DNA from: Bradyrhizobium sp. C9
GTDB lineage: Bacteria > Pseudomonadota > Alphaproteobacteria > Rhizobiales > Xanthobacteraceae
Length of the DNA stretch: 64,000 bases
Assembly: GCF_002532045.1 (NCBI RefSeq)
Contig: NZ_NWTG01000023.1
Coordinates: 1 to 64,000, forward strand
Direction: 5' to 3'
How positions within the stretch are numbered: position 1 is the stretch's first letter; each line of letters begins with the position of its first letter. The position numbers and the translations under genes were made by a program. Of this stretch, positions 54,214 through 63,872 are shown one piece after another. The notes under the pieces were generated by a model. That model did no database searches. It was not told the origin of the DNA and was given only the letters and a program-made list of their open reading frames with translations.

Positions 54214-54990
54214 CTACCGCCTGATCCCGGCGAATGCGGCAGCGATGCCGCGCTGGAACAGCGACCAGTCGAAGCCGAGCGCGAGCGCGAGGTAGCCGCG
54301 ATCGATCATCGCATTGGCTTGGTCTGCGGTGCGCGCGACGCCGCCGATCGGCACGCCGCTCTTCAGGATGCCCTGTTCGGCGCGCTGCATCAGCGCGACC
54401 ACTTCGGGATCGTCAGGAAAGCCGCGCTTGTTGATCGAGGTGGCGAGATCGCCGGGCCCGATCACCGCGAGATCGATGCCCGGTGTTGCCATGATCTCGT
54501 CGATGCGATTGACGGCATCGACATGCTCGATCGTGATCATGCAGATCATGTCGTCGTCGGCGGTCGCCATGTAGTCGTTCATCGAGACGCCCCAGCGGAA
54601 CGGCGCATGGAACGGCCCCCACAGCCGGTCGCCGTTCGGCGGATAGCGCACGCTGCGCGCGGCCTTCTCGGCGTCGCCGCGGTTGCAGATCATCGGAAAG
54701 TTGATGCCGAGCGCGCCGATGTCCATCGGCGCCTTGGCGAGGTGCGGCTCGTTGGCCGCGATCCGCACCATCGGAACGCACGGCGTGCCCGAAGTGGCCA
54801 CGATCATTGCATGCGCGGTGCCGAGATCGATCGGCCCGTGCTCAAGATCGACGATGATCCAGTCCAGCGACTGCGCCATGATCTGCACGGTCTGGATGCT
54901 TGGAATGGTCGCGATCGCGCCGAAGGTCGGGCGCCTGTCGCGCCACGCCTGGCGCAGGCGGTTCAGCGGCGTCAGCGGGGCTGCGGTCAA
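54214..54990 (-). CDS. HpcH/HpaI-family aldolase
   Basis: A class II, metal-dependent aldolase of 258 residues. The family pattern includes WIIVDLEHGPIDLGTAHAMI, VRIAANEPHLAKAPMDIGALGINFPMI, the metal ligands in CMITIEHVDAVNRIDEIM and IGPGDLATSINKRG. Members cleave 2-keto-3-deoxy acids such as 4-hydroxy-2-oxoheptanedioate or deoxy-rhamnonate to pyruvate and an aldehyde; the substrate is not given by context. Translation starts at TTG (54990) with GGGAGG at a 7-base spacing. It converges with the binding-protein gene. Confidence 0.85.
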   Translation of the reverse strand: MTAAPLTPLNRLRQAWRDRRPTFGAIATIPSIQTVQIMAQSLDWIIVDLEHGPIDLGTAHAMIVATSGTPCVPMVRIAANEPHLAKAPMDIGALGINFPMICNRGDAEKAARSVRYPPNGDRLWGPFHAPFRWGVSMNDYMATADDDMICMITIEHVDAVNRIDEIMATPGIDLAVIGPGDLATSINKRGFPDDPEVVALMQRAEQGILKSGVPIGGVARTADQANAMIDRGYLALALGFDWSLFQRGIAAAFAGIRR

Positions 54991-55049
54991 ATGCGGTCCT
55001 CCCTCGAAGGAGGGCAGAGGCTAGCAGCGAGTCGTGACGGCGAAAAGGA

Positions 55050-55847
55050 TCAGGCCGGGACTCGGCCGCCGAAGAACGGCGTCAGCGCTTCGGTCAGCCT
55101 GTGCGGGCGCTTCGAGGTGAAGATCATCTCGGCGCCGGCCTCGTGGCTCTCCGAGCCGGCTGGGCCGAGCAGATCGGCGACGCGGCGGGCGATCGCGGGC
55201 GCCGGGTCGATCCAGTCGACCGGCCAGGGCGCGAGCCTGGTCAGGCGCTCCAGTAGCAGCGGGTAGTGCGTGCAGGCCAGCACGACGGTGTCGGTGCGGG
55301 CGGGGTCATGGGCGCCACCGCCGACGAAGCAGGGGGCCAGCTCGGCGGCAATGTCCTCGTCGCGCACGATTTGGCCGCTGAGCGCGGCTTCCGCCAGCGA
55401 AGCCAGCTCGCCGGAGCCGACCAAGGTCACCTCGCAACCCTGCGCGAAATCCGAAATCAGCTTGCGGGTATATTCGCGCTTCACGGTGCCCCTGGTGCCG
55501 AGCACCGAAACGCGCCTGGTTTTCGACTGTGCGCAGGCCGGCTTGATCGCGGGCACCGTGCCGACGAAGGGCAGGCGATAGGCGTCGCGCAGATGCGACA
55601 TGACCAGCGTGGATGCCGTGTTGCAGGCGATCACGACGAGGTCGGGCGCATGGGCCTCGATCAACTCGCCGACCAGCGGCACCACCCGGGCGATGATCTC
55701 GTCCTCGGTATGGTGGCCATAGGGGAAGAAGGCGTCGTCGGCGACATAGACATAGTGGGCGTCGGGCCGGGCGCGGGCGATCTCGCGCAGCACGGTGAGG
55801 CCGCCGAGGCCGGAATCGAAGATGAGGATGGTCGGGGGAGTGGGCAC
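55050..55847 (-). CDS. murI: glutamate racemase
   Basis: Makes D-glutamate for peptidoglycan. The 265-residue protein starts IFDSGLGGLTVLREIARARP and contains both catalytic cysteines, in VIACNTASTL and VLACTHYPLL, each with its conserved Asn/Thr or Thr/His neighbours. The start codon is GTG. It lies 59 bp upstream of the aldolase gene on the same strand and probably has its own promoter. Confidence 0.95.
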   Translation of the reverse strand: MPTPPTILIFDSGLGGLTVLREIARARPDAHYVYVADDAFFPYGHHTEDEIIARVVPLVGELIEAHAPDLVVIACNTASTLVMSHLRDAYRLPFVGTVPAIKPACAQSKTRRVSVLGTRGTVKREYTRKLISDFAQGCEVTLVGSGELASLAEAALSGQIVRDEDIAAELAPCFVGGGAHDPARTDTVVLACTHYPLLLERLTRLAPWPVDWIDPAPAIARRVADLLGPAGSESHEAGAEMIFTSKRPHRLTEALTPFFGGRVPA

Positions 55848-55916
55848 GGTGAAAAGTCTATCCGAGGCAGGGTTACCATTCAGTTGTTTTTGGCTATCCG
55901 GCCTCTAGCGCCTTTT

Positions 55917-56006
55917 CCGCTCCGATGGAATCGGAGCGGGGCCCTAGATTCTTGTTTCGACGCGTTTTCTTCACGCTAACCGGGATCCACTTCGCTCTAA
56001 AACGCA
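55917..56006. repeat. intergenic repeat, copy 2 of family B
   Basis: Begins with a perfect hairpin CCGCTCCGAT-GGA-ATCGGAGCGG (55917-55939), continues GGCCCTAGATTCTTGTTTCGACGCG and ends GGGATCCACTTCGCTCTAAAACGC. The second half is the same as 5709-5771. The element lies between murI and the cytochrome b561 gene. Confidence 0.75.
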
Positions 56007-56122
56007 TTGCGGCCGACAAAAGGCGGTGAAGGCGGGAATTTCATATGGCCTTGACCCATCCCTGCAAGTATCAACGCAAACTATTGCTGCGACGTGCGAA
56101 ATCCAAACGGGGCCATTCGACC

Positions 56123-56686
56123 ATGATCCGCAATACCACCGCGAGCTGGGGCTCGCTGGCCCGTGCGTTCCACTGGGGGCTGGGCATCGCCATCATCGGC
56201 ATGCTGGCCTATGGCTGGTGGATGAACCACTTTCCGGCGCGGGCGGACAAGTTCTTCTACCGGTCGATCCATGCCGATATCGGCTACATGGTGCTGCTGC
56301 TGACCGTGTTGCGGCTGCTCTGGCGCGGCGTCAACCCGACGCCGGCGCTGCCGCCCGAGATGCCCGGCTGGCAGCGGATCGCCGCCCATGTCAGCCATGG
56401 CGCGCTCTATGCGGTCACCATCCTGGTCGCGATGCTGGGCTGGGCGCATTCCGGGTCCCGTGCCCAGGACTATTCGAGCTTCTTCGGCCTGTTCCACGTT
56501 CCCCAGATCACCTCGCCCGACAAGGCGGCGGCGGACGCCTATGAAGGTCGCCACATCTTCTTCGCCTATGTGCTGCTCGCGCTGATCGTGCTGCACCTTG
56601 CCGCGGTCGCCTTCCATCATTTCGTCAAGCGCGACCGGGTCGCGGCGCGGATGATGGGGGCGGGAGAGGCCGACGGCGCTCGCTAG
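56123..56686 (+). CDS. cytochrome b561
   Basis: An inner-membrane dihaem cytochrome of 187 residues with four helices. The haem-ligand histidines lie in ARAFHWGLGIAIIGMLAYGWW, SIHADIGYMVLLLTVLRLLWR, HVSHGALYAVTILVAMLGW and FFAYVLLALIVLHLAAVAFHHFVKRD. It passes electrons between quinone and periplasmic partners such as superoxide. The start at 56123 fits the family; an open frame begins 78 bases earlier. Confidence 0.9.
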   Translation: MIRNTTASWGSLARAFHWGLGIAIIGMLAYGWWMNHFPARADKFFYRSIHADIGYMVLLLTVLRLLWRGVNPTPALPPEMPGWQRIAAHVSHGALYAVTILVAMLGWAHSGSRAQDYSSFFGLFHVPQITSPDKAAADAYEGRHIFFAYVLLALIVLHLAAVAFHHFVKRDRVAARMMGAGEADGAR

Positions 56687-56816
56687 GCGACGCGGGGCGG
56701 CGCCGCGCCGCACTGGGCGAGCGGATGACCGCCTTGACGGCCAGGTGATGGCATCGCACCGGCGCTGGCGCTAGTCTGGCGGTCAATCCGGGAGGGCCAT
56801 CGCGGCCAGGACGCTC

Positions 56817-57842
56817 GTGGACGATCTTGCGCGGGACAATGTGAACTGGCGGATGCCGGACGAGGGCGAGCCGCATGCCGCGACCTGGATGGCGTTCGGC
56901 GCCAGCGCCGCGATCTGGGGCGGCAGGCTGCTTCCGGTGGCGCGGGAAAATCTCGCCAACATTGCCAAGGCGATCGCGGCCTATGAACGCGTCAACATGC
57001 TGGTGCGCGAGGAGGACCGCGAGATTGCCGCGCGGCTCTGCGGCCCCGCGGTCAGCCTCGTCGTGCAACCAGTCGACGACGTGTGGATGCGCGACACCGG
57101 ACCGGTGTTTGTGAAGGACCCGTCGGGGCAACTCGGCGCCGTCGGTCTCAACTTCAACGGCTGGGGCAACAAGCAACGCCATGCGCTCGATGCCGAGGTC
57201 GCCGCGCATGTCGCCCAGACCGCGAAGGCGACCTTCGTCAAGGCGGGCCTGGTGCTGGAAGGCGGCGGGATCGAAGTCGACGGTGAGGGGACCGCCATCA
57301 TCACCGAGAGCTGCGTCCTCAATCCAAATCGCAATCCCGGCGCGTCGAAGGACAAATGCGAGGCCGAATTGTCTCGCCTGCTCGGACTCGAAAAGATCAT
57401 CTGGCTGCCCGGCATCGCCGGCAAGGACATCACCGACGGCCATACCGACTTCTACGCACGCTTTGCCGGTCCCGGCGTGGTCGTGGCCGGCCTGGAGATG
57501 GACCCGTCGTCGTTCGATCACGCGGTGACCAAGCGACACCTCGATATCCTGCGCGGCGCTGTCGATGCGAAGGGCCGGCGTCTGGATGTCGTGGTGTTGG
57601 AGGGCCCGTCGACGGTGCGTCCGAAGCACGGCAGCAAGGACTTCGCCGCCGGCTACATCAATTTCTACGTCTGCAACGGCGCCGTCATCGCGCCCGAGTT
57701 CGGCGACGCGAGCGCGGACCGCAACGCACGCGATATCCTGCGCGACCTGTTTGCCGACCGGCAGATCATCCAGCTCAACATCGACGGCATCGCTGCCGGC
57801 GGCGGCGGTATTCACTGCACGACGCAACAGCAGCCGCGTTGA
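56817..57842 (+). CDS. agmatine deiminase family protein
   Basis: A peptidyl-arginine-deiminase-fold hydrolase of 341 residues that converts agmatine to N-carbamoylputrescine and ammonia. The active-site motifs are DDVWMRDTGPVF, LVLEGGGIEVDGEGT, KDITDGHTDFYARF and the nucleophile Cys in GGGGIHCTTQQQP near the C terminus. The start codon is GTG. No N-carbamoylputrescine amidohydrolase (aguB) gene is adjacent; the neighbour is an M20 amidohydrolase on the opposite strand. Confidence 0.88.
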   Translation: MDDLARDNVNWRMPDEGEPHAATWMAFGASAAIWGGRLLPVARENLANIAKAIAAYERVNMLVREEDREIAARLCGPAVSLVVQPVDDVWMRDTGPVFVKDPSGQLGAVGLNFNGWGNKQRHALDAEVAAHVAQTAKATFVKAGLVLEGGGIEVDGEGTAIITESCVLNPNRNPGASKDKCEAELSRLLGLEKIIWLPGIAGKDITDGHTDFYARFAGPGVVVAGLEMDPSSFDHAVTKRHLDILRGAVDAKGRRLDVVVLEGPSTVRPKHGSKDFAAGYINFYVCNGAVIAPEFGDASADRNARDILRDLFADRQIIQLNIDGIAAGGGGIHCTTQQQPR

Positions 57843-57844
57843 TG

Positions 57845-57884
57845 TGAATGGCCCGGCCGCGACGGATCGCGGCCGGGCCGTTCA
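57845..57884. terminator. bidirectional hairpin between convergent genes
   Basis: A long GC-rich stem (TGAATGGCCCGGCCGCGA paired with TCGCGGCCGGGCCGTTCA, one wobble) and a 4-base loop CGGA lies exactly between the convergent agmatine deiminase and M20 genes. It lacks a clear T-run but could stop both transcripts. Confidence 0.6.
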
Positions 57885-57902
57885 TCGATTGCGTAAGCCC
57901 TG

Positions 57903-59075
57903 CTAACCCGCCGGCATCTGCTTCTCGACCAGGCGTACCCAGTAGGACGCGCCGTGGCCGAGGATGTTGTCGTTGAACTTGTAGGCCGGGTGGTGGCACA
58001 TCGGGCCGTCGCCCATGCCGAGGAAGACGAACGCGCCGGGGCGCGCCTCCAGCATGAACGCGAAATCCTCGGCGCCCATGACCGGCACCAGATTGTCGTT
58101 GACGCGTTCGGCGCCGGCCACGTCGCGGGCGACCTCGGCGGCGATGCCGGCCTCGCGCGCATGGTTCAGCGTCACCGGATACATGCGCCCATAATCGGTC
58201 TCGGCAGAGCCGCCATAGGCCTTGGCGATGTTGGAGGCGACCTCGCCGATGCGACGCTCGACCAGGTCACGCACGCCGGGATCGAGCGTGCGCACGGTGC
58301 CACCCAGCGTGACGATCTCGGGGATCACGTTGAATGCATTTGCGGCCTCGAACATCGTGATCGAGATCACCGCGGACTTCAGCGGGTCGAGATTGCGCGA
58401 CACGATCGATTGCAGCGCATTGATGATCTGGGCGCCGATCAGGACGCTATCGATCGCCTCGTGCGGCGCGGCGCCGGCGTGGCCGCCCTTGCCGCGCACG
58501 ACGATCTTCAAGGTGTCCGACGAGGCCAGCATCGGGCCCGGCGTGGTCGCGAAATAGCCCTCGGGCAGGCCGGGCATGTTGTGCAGGCCATAGACCTCCT
58601 GGATGCCCCAGCGGGTCATCAGGCCGTCGTCGACCATCGCCTTGCCGCCAGCGCCGCCTTCCTCGGCGGGCTGGAAGATCACGACCGCGGTGCCGTCGAA
58701 ATTGCGGGTCTCGGTGAGGTATTTCGCAGCGCCCAACAGCATCGCGGTGTGGCCGTCATGGCCGCAGGCGTGCATCTTGCCGGGGATCTTGGACGCGTAG
58801 GCGACGCCCGAGGCCTCGGCGATCGGCAGCGCGTCCATGTCGGCGCGCAGCCCAATGGTCTTGCCAGATCCGGACTTGCGGCCGCGGATCACGCCGACCA
58901 CGCCGGTGCGCCCGATCCCCGTCACCACCTCGTCGCAGCCGAACTCGCGCAGCTTGTCGGCGACGATGCCGGCGGTGCGGTGCACCTCGTAGAGCAGTTC
59001 GGGGTTCTCGTGGAAGTCATGGCGCCAGGCGGCCATTTCATCCGAGAGGGCGGCAACGCGATTGACGATGGGCAT
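57903..59075 (-). CDS. M20-family amidohydrolase (hippurate hydrolase-like)
   Basis: A metal-dependent aminoacylase/carboxypeptidase of 390 residues. RADMDALPIAE, KMHACGHDGHTAMLLGAAKYL and FQPAEEGGAGGKAMVDDGLM are the M20D catalytic and metal-binding motifs; GKGGHAGAAPHEAIDSV starts the dimerisation domain, and VMGAEDFAFMLEARPGAFVFLGMGD is near the end. Family members hydrolyse hippurate, indole-amino-acid conjugates or N-acyl amino acids. Bradyrhizobium-like genomes carry several copies. Monocistronic. Confidence 0.9.
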   Translation of the reverse strand: MPIVNRVAALSDEMAAWRHDFHENPELLYEVHRTAGIVADKLREFGCDEVVTGIGRTGVVGVIRGRKSGSGKTIGLRADMDALPIAEASGVAYASKIPGKMHACGHDGHTAMLLGAAKYLTETRNFDGTAVVIFQPAEEGGAGGKAMVDDGLMTRWGIQEVYGLHNMPGLPEGYFATTPGPMLASSDTLKIVVRGKGGHAGAAPHEAIDSVLIGAQIINALQSIVSRNLDPLKSAVISITMFEAANAFNVIPEIVTLGGTVRTLDPGVRDLVERRIGEVASNIAKAYGGSAETDYGRMYPVTLNHAREAGIAAEVARDVAGAERVNDNLVPVMGAEDFAFMLEARPGAFVFLGMGDGPMCHHPAYKFNDNILGHGASYWVRLVEKQMPAG

Positions 59076-59114
59076 GGGGAGCGTCCGTTTCTTGTGAGCT
59101 TTGTAGGGAACCTT

Positions 59115-59194
59115 GTAGGGCGGGTTAGCGTAGCGTAACCCGCCGACTTGTCACGCGGGAATGGCGGGTTACGCCTTCGGCTAACCCGCCCTAC
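59115..59194. repeat. inverted intergenic repeat (REP-like)
   Basis: Arms GTAGGGCGGGTTAG (59115-59128) and CTAACCCGCCCTAC (59181-59194) form a perfect 14-bp pair, with inner pairs such as GCGTAACCCGC and GCGGGTTACGC. Elements of this wording occur dispersed in many proteobacterial genomes. It lies between purB and the M20 gene. Confidence 0.7.
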
Positions 59195-59200
59195 CGTTCC

Positions 59201-60508
<1,308 letters not shown>

Positions 60509-60592
60509 CGCGGACTCCGAATCGAGCGGGGCGGGGCCGCTCACAAGGGGGAATATAGTGCGGAAAACCGGCCAAAATAGCCGGCGCGGTGG

Positions 60593-60662
60593 CCGTAGCC
60601 CGGATCAGCGCTAGCGATATCCGGGGCCCTCGCGGCCGATCCCGGTGCTCACCCGCGGCTAC
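60593..60662. repeat. REP-like element with inverted ends
   Basis: CCGTAGCCCGGATCAGCGCTAGCGATATCCGGGG...CACCCGCGGCTAC has inverted GTAGCC/GGCTAC ends and an inner CCCGGAT/ATCCGGG pair. Wording of this kind is dispersed in rhizobial genomes. It lies upstream of purB. Confidence 0.55.
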
Positions 60663-60683
60663 AGGACAGGCCTGCAAATTAGC

Positions 60684-60839
60684 TTCTCCTCACCTCGCCC
60701 CGCGTGCGGGGAGAGGTCGGAACGCATCGTCAGATGCGTTCCGGGTGAGGGGGAGCCACCGCGAGTCCAGCCGTAGTCGTTATGCGGAGGCAGCCCCTCA
60801 CCCCAGCCCTCTCCCCGTAAGAACGGGGCGAGGGAGCGC
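60684..60839. repeat. composite intergenic palindromic repeat
   Basis: Three hairpins in a row: CTCGCCCCGC-GTGCGGGGAGAG, the perfect CGGAACGCAT-CGTCAG-ATGCGTTCCG (60718-60743), and CCCTCTCCCCG-TAAGAA-CGGGGCGAGGG near the right end. This is a typical dispersed rhizobial element. It lies right after the response-regulator stop and may terminate that operon. Confidence 0.65.
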
Positions 60840-60845
60840 AGTCTC

Positions 60846-61514
60846 CTATAAATTCGCCAGCCCGCATTCGACGGCCAGGCGGACCAGCTGGGCATCGGTC
60901 CGCATGCCGGTCTTGGCCTTGATCAGATAGTGGTAGTTCTGCACGGTCTTGGTGCTGAGGTTGAGATTGGCTGCGATCTGTTCCTTGGTGCTGCCGGCCG
61001 CGAACTGCCGGAGGATCTCGATCTCCCGCTCGCCGAGCTGGTCGAGGGCCGATTTCGACGGCACCAGGCTTTCCAGCGCGAGCACCCGGGCGACGTCGTC
61101 GCTCATGGCATGCTCGCCGCGCGCCACCTGGCGGATCGCCGCGATCAGCTCGGCCGGCTCGCTGCCCTTGGTGACGAAGCCTGAGGCGCCGGCGCCGAAC
61201 GCCGCCTTCACCTGCGCGGCCTCGCTGTGCATGCTGAAGACCAGGATGCGCGCATCGGCATCGCGCGCGCGGATATTGCGGATCGCTTCCAGTCCACTCG
61301 CGCCGGGCATCGAGATGTCCATCACCACCACGTCGGGCTGGTGCGACTTGAATGCGCGGTAGGCATTGGCGGCGTTGTCGGCCTCGGCGACCACGCTGAA
61401 ATCGTCCTGATGCTCGAGCACGCGGCGGTAGCCCTGGCGGACGACCGGATGATCGTCCACCAGGAGGATCGAGATGCCGCGACTCTTTGCGGCTATTGTC
61501 TTGGTGGTCGTCAT
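60846..61514 (-). CDS. NarL/LuxR-family response regulator
   Basis: A 222-residue regulator. The receiver domain (about 13-130) has the acidic pair in ILLVDDHPVVRQG, the phosphoacceptor Asp in VVMDISMPG and the Lys in FVTKGSEP. The C-terminal LuxR helix-turn-helix (about 155-215: LGEREIEILRQFAAGSTKEQIAANLNLSTKTVQNYHYLIKAKTG) is complete. It starts one base after the stop of the histidine kinase, so the two are coupled. Targets are unknown; the TolQ-like gene on the other side is one candidate. Confidence 0.9.
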   Translation of the reverse strand: MTTTKTIAAKSRGISILLVDDHPVVRQGYRRVLEHQDDFSVVAEADNAANAYRAFKSHQPDVVVMDISMPGASGLEAIRNIRARDADARILVFSMHSEAAQVKAAFGAGASGFVTKGSEPAELIAAIRQVARGEHAMSDDVARVLALESLVPSKSALDQLGEREIEILRQFAAGSTKEQIAANLNLSTKTVQNYHYLIKAKTGMRTDAQLVRLAVECGLANL

Positions 61515-61515
61515 C

Positions 61516-62886
61516 TCAGGCGGCGAGCGGAATCGTGGCGGCGACCGAGAGGCCGCGGCTGGCCCGCGCGATCGACAGCGAACCGCCGAGTGCGGCGACG
61601 CGCTCGCTGACGCCGGTAAGGCCGAAGCCCGCCGACTGCGCCACCTTGGCGGCATCGCCGCCACCATCGTCCTCGACCCGCACCAGGAGCGCGTTCTCGG
61701 CTCCGGTGCGCCGCTCGATCCGCAGCACGATCTCGCGCGCCGAGCTGTGACGCAGCGCATTGGTCAGGCACTCCTGCGCGATGCGATAGGCGGTCGCGGC
61801 GACCGTGCCGCTGATGTCGGCAAGGTCGCCCTGCAGATCGAGCTGGATCATCGGCTGCGTGGTGCGCGATCGGCAGCTGTCGACGAGATCGACCAGGCTT
61901 GCCTCCAGCCCGAGCTCTTCAGCCGGCGGATGGCGCAGGCGATTCAACGTATCGCGCAGGCAGGCCACGATGCGGCGCGTCGCCTGCGAGATCATCCGCG
62001 CGTCCTGCGCAATTTCGGTGCCGGCGGCGTATTTGTCCCCGGCGCTTGCCTCGATCGTGGTGGCGAACGCCAGGATCGCGGTGAGATTCTGGCCGAACTC
62101 GTCGTGCAGCTCGCGGGCCAGTGCGCGGCGTTCGTCGCTGCGGATTTCGAGCAGCCGCCGCGTCAGCAGCGTGCGCTCCTCCTCGGCCTGCGCGAGGCGG
62201 TCGCCGAGATCGCCGACGGCGCGTCCGATCATCGCGAGATCCATCGAGCGGACGCGGGGCAGCGGCGTGCGGTACTCGCCGTCGGCCATCCGCCGCAGCG
62301 CCGATACGATCGAGTGGGCCGGCGCCAGCGTGTGCGCGATCGCGAGCGAGGCGAGCAGCGCGATGGCGAGCGCCATCAGCAGCGCGACATGGATGTTGTC
62401 CAGGATGTGCTGCCAGGCCAGCGCGATCGCGGCGTCCGGATCGGAGATGGCGCGGACGGTTCCGGCGGAAGCAGTGCGGGCGCTGATCGGCCGCTCGACT
62501 GTCGCATGATCGCCGAGCACCGTCTGCACGGTCGCCGCGAACCAGCGCGGCGGCGCCTTGCCGATCCCCTTGCTCTGGCCGCAGAGCGGCTTCTCGAAGG
62601 CGCCGGCCGGTTCGAACTGCACGCAGATCCCCGGCGCGATCAGTCCCATGGTTTCGATGGTGCGCCAGTCCGGCGCCGGCAGCAATTGCTCGCGCATCCG
62701 GTTGCTGCGCAGCAGCAATTCGCGCCAGTACAATGCTTCAAGCGCCTGCGAGACCCGCTCGGCGGACGCCGACGTGGCGCGATCGACGCTGCGATAGGCA
62801 TCGATCGTGGCCCAGAAGGTTGCCGCGCCGAGGCACAGCGCGACGATGACGAGGAGGCGGGCGACCAGTTGAAGCACGAGGCGCAT
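61516..62886 (-). CDS. sensor histidine kinase, NarX/UhpB (HisKA_3) type
   Basis: A 456-residue membrane kinase. TM1 (about 5-27, VLQLVARLLVIVALCLGAATFW) and TM2 (about 173-195) enclose a periplasmic sensor of about 140 residues with cysteines in ICVQFEPAGAFEKPLCG. A HAMP segment, then the HisKA_3 box with the phospho-His in ARELHDEFGQNLTAIL, and the ATPase domain ending GFGLTGVSERVAALGGSL follow. GGAG precedes the ATG at 62886. It is coupled to the response regulator downstream and divergent from the TolQ-like gene. Confidence 0.9.
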   Translation of the reverse strand: MRLVLQLVARLLVIVALCLGAATFWATIDAYRSVDRATSASAERVSQALEALYWRELLLRSNRMREQLLPAPDWRTIETMGLIAPGICVQFEPAGAFEKPLCGQSKGIGKAPPRWFAATVQTVLGDHATVERPISARTASAGTVRAISDPDAAIALAWQHILDNIHVALLMALAIALLASLAIAHTLAPAHSIVSALRRMADGEYRTPLPRVRSMDLAMIGRAVGDLGDRLAQAEEERTLLTRRLLEIRSDERRALARELHDEFGQNLTAILAFATTIEASAGDKYAAGTEIAQDARMISQATRRIVACLRDTLNRLRHPPAEELGLEASLVDLVDSCRSRTTQPMIQLDLQGDLADISGTVAATAYRIAQECLTNALRHSSAREIVLRIERRTGAENALLVRVEDDGGGDAAKVAQSAGFGLTGVSERVAALGGSLSIARASRGLSVAATIPLAA

Positions 62887-62906
62887 GCGATCACTCCACG
62901 GCCGGG

Positions 62907-62919
62907 GCATGATCCGGAA
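62907..62919. repeat. partial RPE-like end
   Basis: GCATGATCCGGAA, identical to the left end of the RPE-like elements, without a recognisable right half. It lies in the 221-bp spacer between the kinase and the TolQ-like gene. Confidence 0.4.
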
Positions 62920-63107
62920 TGAGGGGCGAAGCGTAACAGCAACCCCGTTCCCGGCAAGTGCGCTCATGCCCGGCGATGCAGGTCGGGAAATTTGCCCGAC
63001 GAAACTTGGGCAGATGTCTTTGGACGGCGCCCGCAGGCTCTGCTCTAACTGCAGGCGAGGCCGTCGCGGAGCCTCATGGAACAATCGTCACAGGGAGCTC
63101 ACGCAGC

Positions 63108-63872
63108 ATGAATGCCAAGGTCGGCGCCGCCGCTTCGGCCGGCACGGATGCGGCGGAGCGCAGCGTCCTGCTGCTCTGGATGATCTTCACCGGCCTTTCG
63201 GTGTTCGCCGCCTTCCTGCTGTGGCGCTACGGGCTGATCCGCCTGATGGTCAATTCCGACCGCACCTACATTTCCAGCGTCATCGCCGTACTCTACATCG
63301 TCACCTGCATCCATTGCTTCTGGCGGACGCGGGCGATTGCGCGGGAAGGGGAGGTCGCGCGCGGCTGCCGCGCCATCCTCGCTGCGCCCGACGGCGCCAA
63401 GATGCTCGCATCGGATGGGCGCGGCCTGCCCGGCGGCCTCGTCACCGATCACATCAAGAGCCTGGTGCAGAAGGCCGATGCGCAAGCCAAAGGCCGCATC
63501 GACCAGACCCTGCTGCTGCGGACGCTGGCCGACCGCCTGCGCGGCTCGAACGGGTTCGGCGCCTTCGTCTCCGACACGTTGATGAAGCTCGGCCTGCTCG
63601 GCACCATCATCGGCTTCATCATCATGCTGGCGCCGATCGCCTCGCTCGATGCCGCCGACAAGGTCGCGATGAAGTCGTCGATGGGCCTGATGAGCGACGG
63701 TATGGCGGTCGCGATGTACACGACGCTGGCCGGGCTGATCGGATCGATCCTGGTCCGGATCCAGTACTACATGCTGGATTCGGCGACCCAGCGGGTGTTC
63801 TCCGATGCCGTGGTGCTGACCGAGACGCATGTCACCCCGGCGTTGGAGCGCCGCCTCGGTACGCCGTCATGA
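63108..63872 (+). CDS. MotA/TolQ/ExbB-family proton channel-like protein
   Basis: A 254-residue inner-membrane protein with four helices: two N-terminal (VLLLWMIFTGLSVFAAFLLW, TYISSVIAVLYIVTCIHCFW), a cytoplasmic loop of about 90 residues, and the channel pair FVSDTLMKLGLLGTIIGFIIMLAP and SDGMAVAMYTTLAGLIGSILVRIQYYML. The GLLGTxxG and TxxGL motifs are those of MotA/TolQ/ExbB proteins. Its stop overlaps the start of the next gene (ATGA), which is too short here to tell whether it is an ExbD-like partner. The function, such as flagellar, Tol or unknown energy coupling, is open. Confidence 0.8.
   Translation: MNAKVGAAASAGTDAAERSVLLLWMIFTGLSVFAAFLLWRYGLIRLMVNSDRTYISSVIAVLYIVTCIHCFWRTRAIAREGEVARGCRAILAAPDGAKMLASDGRGLPGGLVTDHIKSLVQKADAQAKGRIDQTLLLRTLADRLRGSNGFGAFVSDTLMKLGLLGTIIGFIIMLAPIASLDAADKVAMKSSMGLMSDGMAVAMYTTLAGLIGSILVRIQYYMLDSATQRVFSDAVVLTETHVTPALERRLGTPS

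Noticed and set aside
60684..60839. Repeats considered as a CRISPR array
   Set aside because: The units are palindromes of different sequence, without regular spacing or spacers.
61474..62922. 482-codon plus-strand open frame
   Set aside because: Antisense to the histidine kinase; composition is typical of a shadow frame.
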